Shown in pieces: positions 35,239 to 43,276 of a stretch of 64,000 nucleotides of DNA. The position numbers and the translations under genes are program-made. The DNA is from CAYYBE01 sp964470345 (lineage in GTDB: Bacteria > Babelota > Babeliae > Babelales > Babelaceae): positions 1 to 64,000 of the forward strand of contig CAYYBE010000007.1 of the NCBI GenBank assembly GCA_964470345.1, written 5' to 3'. The notes below the pieces were generated by a model, which had not been told where the DNA came from, made no database searches, and saw only the letters and a program-made list of their open reading frames with translations. Each line of letters starts with the position of its first letter. Positions within the stretch are counted from its first letter, which is position 1.

Positions 35239-36366
35239 ATGAAAACCCCTTCCCTCATGATCCCGATTATTGTCTTTTGGGGAGCTGGAGCTATTGCCTC
35301 AGCTGCGCAGCCAAAAGTATTAAATGCTACCGTTGCTGTTGAAGATAAACAGTTACGTTTTCGTCAACAATACTTTCGAACTTCATTACAGGAAGCACTT
35401 GGCTTAATGCCAAAAGAGGTAATTGAACTCATTGCAAGGTATGGAGAATTGCCCTATGGCAAGTGCTTGAAAACCTTTCAAAATCAGCCAGATAATGGTT
35501 CTCAAAATCCGTATGCGCTTGTTGTGCTTTCAGATACAGTATGTGCCTATGAGTCTGAAAAAGGCGTTTGCACGATTATGGATGTGCAAAGCGGAAAGAC
35601 TAAGAGTATATCAGTAGATACAAACGACGCTATTGCGGCTATGATTCGTTTGCCTGATGGGAATCTGGCGCTTTTACTTCAGGAAAAAAATATGATCTGC
35701 TGTCTTAATTGGCGTACCGGTGAGATTATCTATCTTCCTATGCTTTATCAGTGGATCAAGGGGTTGGCATGTTTGTCTGATGGACGCTTACTTGTTGGAT
35801 TAAAAGTATCTCCCAGTGCAGACCTGCGTGAAGAAACTGAGCTGAAGCTTTTGGCACAAGGCGCTCAAGAAGGTATTCAAGTAATGCAGGATTATCGATC
35901 TGAGTCAGGAATTTTAGTTCTACCAAAAGATAAGGTTGTTGTCGTCACTCAAAAAAATCAGATAAAAATTCTTGATTTTGGATCTTCCAAATCAATACGG
36001 CCGACGATTATTGATCAAGTGCGTGACGATGCTTATTTGCGCAACCATTTGGTACAGCTGTCTGAAAACAATTTTGCTTGCGTGAAAGGAAGTAGAACGG
36101 CAGGGGCCGATGTGATTGAGGTCTGGGATACAGAAGGGCATCGTATAAAAGAAATAAAAACCTCTAACACCATACATTCTTTATGTGCATTACCCGGTGG
36201 CTTTGCGGCCGGGACGCATGATGGTTATATCGAGATACGCAATACAGACTCAGAAGCGTTTTTACGCGATTGGAAGGCGCATACGACAACTATTGCAGCT
36301 TTAGCAATGGTTGCAGGTAGACTTGTGTCTCGAAGTAAAAATTGCGCGGTTAAAGTATGGGAATAA
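35239..36366 (+). CDS. Exported WD40-like beta-propeller protein with F-box-like N-terminal helix
   Basis: 375 residues from the ATG at 35239 (AGGAG upstream). Signal peptide MKTPSLMIPIIVFWGAGAIASA. Residues about 50-70 (LQEALGLMPKEVIELIARYG) resemble an F-box-like helix pair. WD40-type repeats follow: GKCLKTF...YALVVLSDTVCAY and, at the C terminus, WKAHTTTIAALAMVAGRLVS ending in AVKVWE. About six or seven blades fit the length. F-box plus WD40 is a eukaryotic ubiquitin-ligase adaptor layout, so a host-directed role is possible; with a signal peptide it could equally be a periplasmic scaffold. Confidence 0.7.
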   Translation: MKTPSLMIPIIVFWGAGAIASAAQPKVLNATVAVEDKQLRFRQQYFRTSLQEALGLMPKEVIELIARYGELPYGKCLKTFQNQPDNGSQNPYALVVLSDTVCAYESEKGVCTIMDVQSGKTKSISVDTNDAIAAMIRLPDGNLALLLQEKNMICCLNWRTGEIIYLPMLYQWIKGLACLSDGRLLVGLKVSPSADLREETELKLLAQGAQEGIQVMQDYRSESGILVLPKDKVVVVTQKNQIKILDFGSSKSIRPTIIDQVRDDAYLRNHLVQLSENNFACVKGSRTAGADVIEVWDTEGHRIKEIKTSNTIHSLCALPGGFAAGTHDGYIEIRNTDSEAFLRDWKAHTTTIAALAMVAGRLVSRSKNCAVKVWE

Positions 36367-36392
36367 AAAGCGGCATGCAAACGTTAAGCAAG

Positions 36393-36420
36393 AAAAAAGG
36401 GGGCGAGAACGCCCCCTTTT
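36393..36420. terminator. Bidirectional intrinsic terminator between convergent genes
   Basis: GGGGGCG (36399-36405), loop AGAA, CGCCCCC (36410-36416), flanked by A6 on the left and T4 on the right. It can stop transcripts from the WD40-like gene (plus) and from hppA (minus, ending at 36447). Confidence 0.9.
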
Positions 36421-36446
36421 ATACTATCTACGTAAGCTGCTATCTC

Positions 36447-38408
36447 TTAGAGTGATACCAGCAATAATGCAAGCATCGACATAAGCTTAATTAAAATATT
36501 GAGTGCTGGACCAGAAGTGTCTTTGAATGGATCCCCTACCGTGTCGCCAACGACTGCTGCTTTATGAGCATCAGAGCCCTTGCCACCCAAGTGACCACTT
36601 TCAATATACTTCTTCGCATTATCCCAACAGCCGCCGCCATTGGCCATCATCAGTGCAAGTGCAACACCAGAAACGGTGGCACCAACCAAAAATCCACCAA
36701 GTGCTTCATGCTTAAATGCATAGAAAATCACAATAGGGGAAACAACGGTGATCACGCCAGGAAGAATCATTTCTCTCAGTGATGCTTTGGTGCTAATCGC
36801 AATACAACGATCATAATCTGGTTTGGTAGTGCCCTGCATAATTCCTGGAATTTCTCTAAATTGACGACGAACTTCCATCACCATCTTAAGAGCAGCGTCG
36901 CTGACCGAACGCATGGTAAGTGCTGAAATCAGAAATGGTAATGCTGCGCCGATAAAGACGCCCATTAAGACGAGTGGATTGGCAAGATCAAGGCTCTCAA
37001 GCCCCGACTCATCCATATAGACTTGGAAAATGCTCAGTGCTGCTAACAGTGCTGAACCGATAGCAAATCCTTTACCCATGGCTGCGGTCGTGTTGCCTAA
37101 TGCATCAAGCCGGTCGGTAATTGTACGTACTTCTGGGCCAAAGCCTGCCATTTCTGCAATCCCGCCCGCATTGTCAGCAATCGGTCCATACGCATCAACT
37201 GCCATGGTAATGCCAACCGTTGCAAGCATAGCAACTGCGGCAAGTGCAACACCGAAGACATAGCCGCCGTAGGTAAACGAAACAAGAATGCCCATTGCCA
37301 AAACAACCATCGGAAGAACGACCGATTCCATAGCAAGAGAAAGTCCGTAAATAATATTGGTAGCAGCTCCGGTTTGTGAAGCTTGTGCAAGCCGTGCAAT
37401 CGGTGCACCGCCGGTGTAGTACTCGGTAATTACCCCAACGAAGATGCCAGCAAAACAACCAACAACAAGTGAAACAATCAATTGTGGGTCAATGCCAGCG
37501 TACCAGATATAGGCAGAGCTGGAGGCTAAAAAGAAGACAATTGCAACAGGGTTTACGAAGCGCAGAATAGTCTTTGAACGTGCTTTAATGACCAGTGCAG
37601 ACAGAAGGCCAAGTACTGAGCCGATAAGACCGAATGCTGCGAGCATTAATGGTAAGGTTGTGTAGGCAATGTCATTAAAAAAGACAAGACCCAAAAGAGT
37701 TGCCGAAATCATGGCACCTAAGTATGACTCGTAAATATCGGCACCCATACCAGCAGTATCACCAACACAGTCACCAACATTGTCAGCGATAACAGCAGGA
37801 TTACGCGGATCATCTTCGGGAATTCCTGCTTCTACTTTTCCAACAAGATCAGCGCCAACGTCAGCAGACTTGGTAAAGATACCGCCACCAACACGGGCAA
37901 AAAATGCGACAAGTGAAGCACCAAAGCCAAAGCTTGACATGAGCAACTTGAAATCAGCTGCGCCACCAAAGAGCCAGATCATGCCAGCAAGTCCTAAGAG
38001 TCCGAACGTTGCGACGGTAAAGCCCATCACGCCGCCACCTAAAAAGGCAATAATAAAAGCGTTATATTCCGTTGCATCTTTTGCAGCCATCGTAACGCGG
38101 ATATTGGCCTTTGTTGCTGCTTTCATACCAATTAACCCGGTGGTTAATGAGAGAATTGCTCCTGCCACAAAGCAGAGTGCGGCTAACAGAGAGCCAAAAA
38201 TTCCAAGAATTACGGCAACAAGCGCAGCAACGATTGCGATAATTTTGTATTCTTCACGTAAAAAGGTCATTGCTCCTAAAGCAATAACGTCAGAAATATC
38301 TTCTGCTTTGCGGTCACTGACTTTTATTGACCAGATATACCGAAGCAAAAGAGCGACAACGCCAAGGCCCAGTAAGCCAACAGCGGTAACAAAATAACTG
38401 ATACACAT
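36447..38408 (-). CDS. hppA: Membrane-bound ion-translocating pyrophosphatase, K+-dependent type
   Basis: 653 residues, about 16 transmembrane segments. The catalytic loop DVGADLVGKVEAGIPEDDPRN and DNVGDCVGDTAGMGADIYESY are complete, as is the C-terminal DTVGDPFKDTSGPALNILIK. GNTTAAMGKGFAIGSA has Ala where K+-independent enzymes have Lys, placing it in the K+-dependent class, whose members pump H+ or Na+. It uses PPi released by biosynthesis to energise the inner membrane, useful in a bacterium short of ATP. The pumped ion cannot be settled by eye. Confidence 0.93.
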   Translation of the reverse strand: MCISYFVTAVGLLGLGVVALLLRYIWSIKVSDRKAEDISDVIALGAMTFLREEYKIIAIVAALVAVILGIFGSLLAALCFVAGAILSLTTGLIGMKAATKANIRVTMAAKDATEYNAFIIAFLGGGVMGFTVATFGLLGLAGMIWLFGGAADFKLLMSSFGFGASLVAFFARVGGGIFTKSADVGADLVGKVEAGIPEDDPRNPAVIADNVGDCVGDTAGMGADIYESYLGAMISATLLGLVFFNDIAYTTLPLMLAAFGLIGSVLGLLSALVIKARSKTILRFVNPVAIVFFLASSSAYIWYAGIDPQLIVSLVVGCFAGIFVGVITEYYTGGAPIARLAQASQTGAATNIIYGLSLAMESVVLPMVVLAMGILVSFTYGGYVFGVALAAVAMLATVGITMAVDAYGPIADNAGGIAEMAGFGPEVRTITDRLDALGNTTAAMGKGFAIGSALLAALSIFQVYMDESGLESLDLANPLVLMGVFIGAALPFLISALTMRSVSDAALKMVMEVRRQFREIPGIMQGTTKPDYDRCIAISTKASLREMILPGVITVVSPIVIFYAFKHEALGGFLVGATVSGVALALMMANGGGCWDNAKKYIESGHLGGKGSDAHKAAVVGDTVGDPFKDTSGPALNILIKLMSMLALLLVSL

Positions 38409-38424
38409 AGTTCCTCGTTCCTCC

Positions 38425-39918
38425 TCACATCAAATAAGATTGTAATAGTTCTCGTTCACTAAAATGGGTTTTAACCCCTTTAATCTCTTGGTATTCATCA
38501 GGCCCTTTGCCTAAGAGCATAATCGTGCTATCGGCTGTAGCGATAGAACAGGCATAGTTGATTGCTTGTGCGCGATCATACATAACATGTACTTTATGGC
38601 TGTGCGCTGTTTCGATGCCACCTTTGATAGCATCAGTAATCGTAATAACATCTTCTGAACGTGGGTTATCACTTGTCAGAATTACCAGATCAGCATACGT
38701 ACTTGCTATTTTCCCCATAACGGGTCGTTTGGTTGCGTCACGATCACCTCCTGCACCAAACAGGACAATCATATGCTTACTATACGGACGCATTGTCGAA
38801 AGTACTTGTTCAAATGAGAGCGGGTTATGCGCATAATCGATAAACGCCGTTGCCCCCGTACGCAGTCGATACTTATCTAAACGACCGGGCACCCCGGTAA
38901 ATGTTGCAAGTGCTTGTTGGAGCGTTTCGGTACTGATGCCAAACGTCTGGGCACAGGTAAGGGCGGCACGACAGTTGCGCACATTAAATTCTCCCAACAG
39001 TGCGGGACAGGAGTAAGAGGCTCCCTGGTGCATAAACTGGATTCCTGCAAGTGAGCCGGACCACGGTTCGTGGGTGTTAAATGTCGCGAGTTGAATTCCT
39101 CGAGGCTTGCCTCGTACGGATTCTGTTTCGACATCGAAGATACCCCTTCGGGGTTCTTCACACTGGGTAGTGCGTATTGTGGTTCCCAGTAACTGAGTTG
39201 CCAGCTCTGTTATGCGTTTATCATCGCCTGACACAATAAATGTGCCTGATGGTTTAATCTGTTTGACGATCTGTGCTTTAGCAGCAAAGTAATCGTTAGG
39301 ATCAGGGTAAAACTCTCCGTGCTCTTGGCCAAAGTTGAGAAAAAGAGCAGCGTCAAAGTTGATGGTGTCAACGCGATGGCATGAAAGTGCTTGAGCGGCA
39401 ACTTCCAGTACAACATGGGTGACTCCTTGGTCGACGCATTTTTTTAGAAATGCATGGATATAGTCAGGCTGTTGCGTCGTAAGTTGCGTGGGATATTCGA
39501 CCGTTCCTATGCGATTTTTGACGGTGCTTAAGAGCGCTGTCTTATACCCGGCTGAGCGCAAAAGATGTTCAGTAATAAATGTTGTCGATGTTTTCCCTTT
39601 TGTTCCTGTAATGCCGATAATTGAAAGTTTTTCTGCGGGATAACCATGTGCTTGTGCGCTTAACTGCGCGAGCGCCTGGCGGGTATGTGCTACGCGGACA
39701 AGCTTTGCGTCTGCGTGTTCGATTGCAGCAAGAGTTTCTGGGGACAGTTGAGCGGTTTGCTCAACCACAATGGTTGTTGCGCCGGCAGCAAGGGCTTGGG
39801 GTATAAAGCATACTCCATCTTGCTTTGTGCCGTTGATTGCTACAAAGGTTGAGCCAGGGCCAACATGGCGGGTATGACAGGTAACCGGGAGTGTGGTGAA
39901 AAGCAAAGCGTCTATCAT
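38425..39918 (-). CDS. murE: UDP-N-acetylmuramoyl-tripeptide synthetase MurE, meso-diaminopimelate type
   Basis: 497 residues from the ATG at 39918; a GTG at 39960 overlapping the upstream gene is possible but lacks a ribosome site. Mur ligase motifs: ATP loop GITGTKGKTSTTF, central domain, and C-terminal LTSDNPRSED, whose DNPR indicates meso-diaminopimelate as the added amino acid. It acts in cytoplasmic peptidoglycan precursor synthesis. About residues 250-275 (CEEPRRGIFDVETESVRGKP) form an extra segment encoded by a palindromic element also present in the nucleotidyltransferase gene at 11596-12012; all catalytic motifs remain intact. Confidence 0.93.
   Translation of the reverse strand: MIDALLFTTLPVTCHTRHVGPGSTFVAINGTKQDGVCFIPQALAAGATTIVVEQTAQLSPETLAAIEHADAKLVRVAHTRQALAQLSAQAHGYPAEKLSIIGITGTKGKTSTTFITEHLLRSAGYKTALLSTVKNRIGTVEYPTQLTTQQPDYIHAFLKKCVDQGVTHVVLEVAAQALSCHRVDTINFDAALFLNFGQEHGEFYPDPNDYFAAKAQIVKQIKPSGTFIVSGDDKRITELATQLLGTTIRTTQCEEPRRGIFDVETESVRGKPRGIQLATFNTHEPWSGSLAGIQFMHQGASYSCPALLGEFNVRNCRAALTCAQTFGISTETLQQALATFTGVPGRLDKYRLRTGATAFIDYAHNPLSFEQVLSTMRPYSKHMIVLFGAGGDRDATKRPVMGKIASTYADLVILTSDNPRSEDVITITDAIKGGIETAHSHKVHVMYDRAQAINYACSIATADSTIMLLGKGPDEYQEIKGVKTHFSERELLQSYLM
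39098..39163 (-). repeat. Palindromic element inserted in frame in murE
   Basis: Read on the minus strand: GTGTGAAGAACCCCGAAGGG at the start, TACGAGGCAAGCCTCGAGG at the end. Both ends are internally self-complementary (AACCCCGAAGGGGT; CGAGGCAAGCCTCG), so it folds into two small hairpins. The whole is homologous to 11918-11995. It sits in frame in the central domain of MurE. Confidence 0.65.
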
Positions 39919-39952
39919 AGTATCTCTTCTGTTGTTTCTGTCTGTACGTTTT

Positions 39953-41290
39953 TTATTCACGGGGCGTATAGGTTCGAACAGCCTGCCGAATTGCTGGTAA
40001 TTTTAAAAGTAACGCATACAAATTAATAACGACAAGTCCTGCAACCATAAGGTCAATCGAATTCCAAACAAGAGCGACATCAACTAATGCTCCTAAAAGA
40101 GCAAAAAGGCAAAAAAGCACATTGTAGATGCCAAATGAACGGTTGCCGACTAAAAAGAGCCAGCACTCACGTCCAATGAAAATATAGGCAACTAAAACAC
40201 CCAGGCCAAACATCATTGAGAGAATGGTGACGATCCAACTGCCCGCAGAGCCATAAACAGAAGAGAAGGCTGCAATGGTCATGCCCGGTCCATTAATACC
40301 ACTTTCCCAGGCTCCACTGACCACAATTAAGAGCATAATGCTAAAACAGATAATGTGATTACTGATAAACGAAGTTGCCATGGCCATGATACCACTGCGA
40401 ACCGGATCTTTGCTTTGTGTTGCCCCATATAAAATACCTGCAGTCCCGAGTCCGACTTCAGTAGCATTCAGCGAACGGGCCATGCCAAAGCGAATTGCAT
40501 CTTGAATCGTATAACCGATGACGCCACCAACAAATGCCTGCGACGTAAAAGCATAAGAAACCATGAGCTGTAAAGCACCCCAGATTGCTGCGTAGTGGTA
40601 CGTTAATGCAATAATCATAGAAAGTAAAAATAGCCCTACTTTAAGAGGGACGATGCGATCAGAAACGCGTAAGACCCGTTGTGCCCCACCCAGTAATACA
40701 TAGAGTAGAAAGAGAAAGAGCGAGATGGCAATTGCATACGGGTTGAGCATGGGGACGGTTGCTACCAGCCCCTTTGAGATAGCGTTTGCTTGCATAGCAT
40801 CACCACAGATAAGGGTGAAGGCCAAGCAGATACCTACATAGAGATAGACCAACACGCGTCCACCAGGAACCAGGGAAATATAGGCCATGGGACCACCACG
40901 CACCCCGGTCTTGGGGTCAGTGACGGTAAATTTTGTTCCTGCAAATACTTCGGCAAAGCGAATAGGCATAGTGAAAAAACCAAGAATAAATACCCAAAAA
41001 GCTGCTCCAGGTCCCCCAGAGTAGATGGCAGTAGCCATTCCGGTTAATGCCCCATTGCCAACGCTTGCGCTTAAGGTATTAAGAAAAGCTTGAAGAGGTG
41101 AAATGGTACTTGTTTGGGCTGCTTCTGGAGTAATGAGATAGCGCCAGGCGGCGAAAAAGTAACGGAATTGAATTCCCTGGAAAGCGACCGTCATGCAAAT
41201 GCCGCTTGCAAGAATAAAAAGGATGAGCGGCCAACCCCATAAAAGGTCGCCGATCTGCTTGAGAGTGAGTGCCAGTGAAGCCAAATCCAT
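39953..41290 (-). CDS. Amino acid carrier, alanine/glycine:cation symporter (AGCS) family
   Basis: 445 residues from the ATG at 41290 (AGGGA upstream); about ten transmembrane segments. Family motifs: NTLSASVGNGALTGMATAIY then SGGPGAAFWVFILGFFTMP and IRFAEV near the N terminus, and SLNATEVGLGTAGILYGATQ in the middle. AGCS carriers import alanine or glycine with Na+ or H+. The common GTGNI signature appears as SVGNGALTG. Uptake of host amino acids fits a dependent lifestyle. It overlaps or abuts murE on the same strand. Confidence 0.88.
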   Translation of the reverse strand: MDLASLALTLKQIGDLLWGWPLILFILASGICMTVAFQGIQFRYFFAAWRYLITPEAAQTSTISPLQAFLNTLSASVGNGALTGMATAIYSGGPGAAFWVFILGFFTMPIRFAEVFAGTKFTVTDPKTGVRGGPMAYISLVPGGRVLVYLYVGICLAFTLICGDAMQANAISKGLVATVPMLNPYAIAISLFLFLLYVLLGGAQRVLRVSDRIVPLKVGLFLLSMIIALTYHYAAIWGALQLMVSYAFTSQAFVGGVIGYTIQDAIRFGMARSLNATEVGLGTAGILYGATQSKDPVRSGIMAMATSFISNHIICFSIMLLIVVSGAWESGINGPGMTIAAFSSVYGSAGSWIVTILSMMFGLGVLVAYIFIGRECWLFLVGNRSFGIYNVLFCLFALLGALVDVALVWNSIDLMVAGLVVINLYALLLKLPAIRQAVRTYTPRE

Positions 41291-41414
41291 TTGTTTTCCC
41301 TGTGTAAACATCTTATAATAAAACCACGACACTGCGTGTGATTAGCTCGAGTGAATCAAGTAGTGAACCAAGTGAAGTATAAACAATCTCAAGCCCTTTA
41401 TCAAATGAGAGTCT

Positions 41415-41858
41415 ATGCCACGATTATTAGCTCTTGACCTTGGTGATGCATGGACCGGCATTGCCATTTCTGATCCAACCGGGACACTGGCCAAACCTTA
41501 TACGACAGTTCCTGCCCGTGAGTTAACCAAGGCGTTAACGACAATTTTGCCCGAATTCCGGGTTGCCACCATTGTCGTTGGCTATCCAAAGACGATGAAG
41601 GGTACTGTCAGTGAGCAGACCCGTATCGTAGAAAAGCTCTTTGCTCTTCTTCAGAAAACGTTCCCAACCTATCAGTGGGTTGTGTGGGATGAGCGTTTAA
41701 GTAGTAAACGTGCTTCGGCAGTTCAAAAAGAGCAGGGCGGAAAAAATTTCCAAGAGCAACGGCTTAAAGGTCACGCGATCGCTGCAGCCTTTGTTCTCGA
41801 CTCCTATATAACATTTCTCCATGCACAACAAATAAATACCCAGGAGCCCAGGGATTGA
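41415..41858 (+). CDS. ruvX: Putative pre-16S rRNA nuclease / Holliday-junction resolvase-like protein RuvX (YqgF)
   Basis: 147 residues, normal length. RNase H-like fold with ALDLGDAWTGIAISDP, VVGYPKTMKGTVSEQT, and the conserved VVWDERLSSKRA followed by HAIAAAFVLDSY, giving the acidic catalytic set. YqgF acts in 5' maturation of 16S rRNA; a recombination role has also been proposed. It is divergent from the symporter gene. Confidence 0.92.
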   Translation: MPRLLALDLGDAWTGIAISDPTGTLAKPYTTVPARELTKALTTILPEFRVATIVVGYPKTMKGTVSEQTRIVEKLFALLQKTFPTYQWVVWDERLSSKRASAVQKEQGGKNFQEQRLKGHAIAAAFVLDSYITFLHAQQINTQEPRD

Positions 41859-41928
41859 CAAATGTGCATAACTCTGGGTAGATTAACGGGTAGAAGCAGA
41901 AGCGGCCAGAGGCGGGGGAGTAGTATCC

Positions 41929-42108
41929 ATGAAGTGTTCAAAGTGTGAAGGACTGATGGTCTTGCAGTCATTTTTCGATCACTTTCTGAATTTCAGTGCA
42001 TGGAAGTGCATGAATTGCGGAAAGATTGTTGCTCGAAAAGAAAAGACAATCGAGACCGACATTTTTAGTTTATTTTATCAACAACAACGATGCCACAAAC
42101 AATCATAA
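41929..42108 (+). CDS. Small zinc-ribbon protein (59 residues)
   Basis: ATG at 41929 with GGGGGAG nine bases upstream; stop TAA at 42106-42108. The protein starts MKCSKCEGLMVLQSFFDHFL and continues FSAWKCMNCGKIV, so two CxxC knuckles about 20 residues apart form a zinc ribbon. I recognise the pattern MKCxKCxGLMVxExFFD...AWKCxNCG from small proteins in many bacteria; their function is unknown to me. Its end overlaps the start of tsaB by 19 bp. A possible promoter (TTGACA at 41855, TAGATT 18 bases later) lies upstream. Confidence 0.8.
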   Translation: MKCSKCEGLMVLQSFFDHFLNFSAWKCMNCGKIVARKEKTIETDIFSLFYQQQRCHKQS

Positions 42109-42830
42109 GATCTGACGAACGAGTAAACGGCAACCAGCAGCCATGCTTTTTTCTTGCGCTGCAAGCAACCTATACATCGGTTGAAGTTGGTCTGTGCCAT
42201 AACCAGATCATCGATACCTCTACAACTATTCCTACACACGATGCTTCCAAACAACTGATTCCTACTATAGCTGCTTTGCTTGCCGAGCGGAATCTTGCTC
42301 TACGTGATCTTGCATTTTGCATCGTATCTGTTGGTCCTGCGCCATTTACAACTCTGCGTACGGTTATTGCTACGGTACAGGGCTTGGCGTATGGAGCGAG
42401 GTTGCCGATGGTTGCAGTTAACGGTCTTGAGGCTTTTGCGCAATCGCGTCGAGATGCGTTGACCCAAGTCATGCCCTATACCCATACGTTTGTTTTGTTG
42501 CACGCCTTTGGGCAAGATGTCTATTATGCTCAAGCTGACCATCTACACACAACGGTTACAACAGGTTGTCTTTCGTTTGAGGCATGGCTTGTTACATTGA
42601 CTCAGTTCCTCAAAGCTCATCCTACGGCGCGCATTCGCTTTGTCGGTAACGGGTATGCAAAGCATACGCAACGGTTGATGGAGGCGTTTGACCGACCGCT
42701 CTGTGCGTATGATGCTGTTCCTGGCTATCTTCCATTTACTGAGTTAGTTGCCACGGGCGTTGCCCAATGGGAAGCAAAACAGGGCATCGTTCGTGAACTG
42801 ACGCCGCTCTACTTTAAGTCGTACGTATAA
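42090..42830 (+). CDS. tsaB: tRNA threonylcarbamoyladenosine biosynthesis protein TsaB
   Basis: 246 residues. ASKHA-fold protein with FFLALQATYTSVEVGL at the start, HDASKQLIPTIAALL, and VSVGPAPFTTLRTVIATVQG then LAYGARLPMVAVNGLEA, the TsaB signature. It is the partner of TsaD in making t6A37 on ANN-decoding tRNAs. The first strand is degenerate relative to LAIDTS. The gene overlaps the zinc-ribbon gene upstream and the minus-strand gene downstream (17 bp). Confidence 0.88.
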   Translation: MPQTIIRSDERVNGNQQPCFFLALQATYTSVEVGLCHNQIIDTSTTIPTHDASKQLIPTIAALLAERNLALRDLAFCIVSVGPAPFTTLRTVIATVQGLAYGARLPMVAVNGLEAFAQSRRDALTQVMPYTHTFVLLHAFGQDVYYAQADHLHTTVTTGCLSFEAWLVTLTQFLKAHPTARIRFVGNGYAKHTQRLMEAFDRPLCAYDAVPGYLPFTELVATGVAQWEAKQGIVRELTPLYFKSYV

Positions 42831-43101
42831 ACCAAGCTTTTACTGCATAATATTTGAGTACGCAGGCAAGCGTTATACGCTGCATGCGGAGATTCAGCCA
42901 TTGTTTCCAGCTGTTTTGATTGGAGATCTGTGGCTTTAGAGTCTCCTGTTCGGGCTCAAGAGCTTTTTGCTCTTCGTCGACTGAGAGATCTGAAGAGAGT
43001 GCGCTGATCTGGTCGAGCGAGGGAAGTAGTGGTTCTTGCGCAGTCCCGGTGAGGTAGACTGGTACAAAAAATAAGCAAAAGAACATTGTTCGTCTATTCA
43101 T
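42814..43101 (-). CDS. Small secreted protein of unknown function
   Basis: 95 residues; ATG at 43101. MNRRTMFFCLFFVPVYLTGTAQ is a likely signal peptide, followed by an acidic, Gln/Glu-rich middle and a basic, aromatic C terminus (LKYYAVKAWFIRTT). No family recognised. It converges on tsaB with a 17-bp overlap. The 175 bp upstream hold no other gene. Confidence 0.55.
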   Translation of the reverse strand: MNRRTMFFCLFFVPVYLTGTAQEPLLPSLDQISALSSDLSVDEEQKALEPEQETLKPQISNQNSWKQWLNLRMQRITLACVLKYYAVKAWFIRTT

Positions 43102-43276
43102 ACAACCGGCTCCTATGGAAAGATCTTTGTGGTGGCAAAGGGATATCTCTTGTATGTAAGCTTAGCTAGGCTCTAAAAAACAATCAAAATTATCGACAAA
43201 TGAATTTGATCTCTATAAAGTCATCCACATGATATGACAAGAGAAATTTGATGAAAATCCCGTAAGGAACATACCC

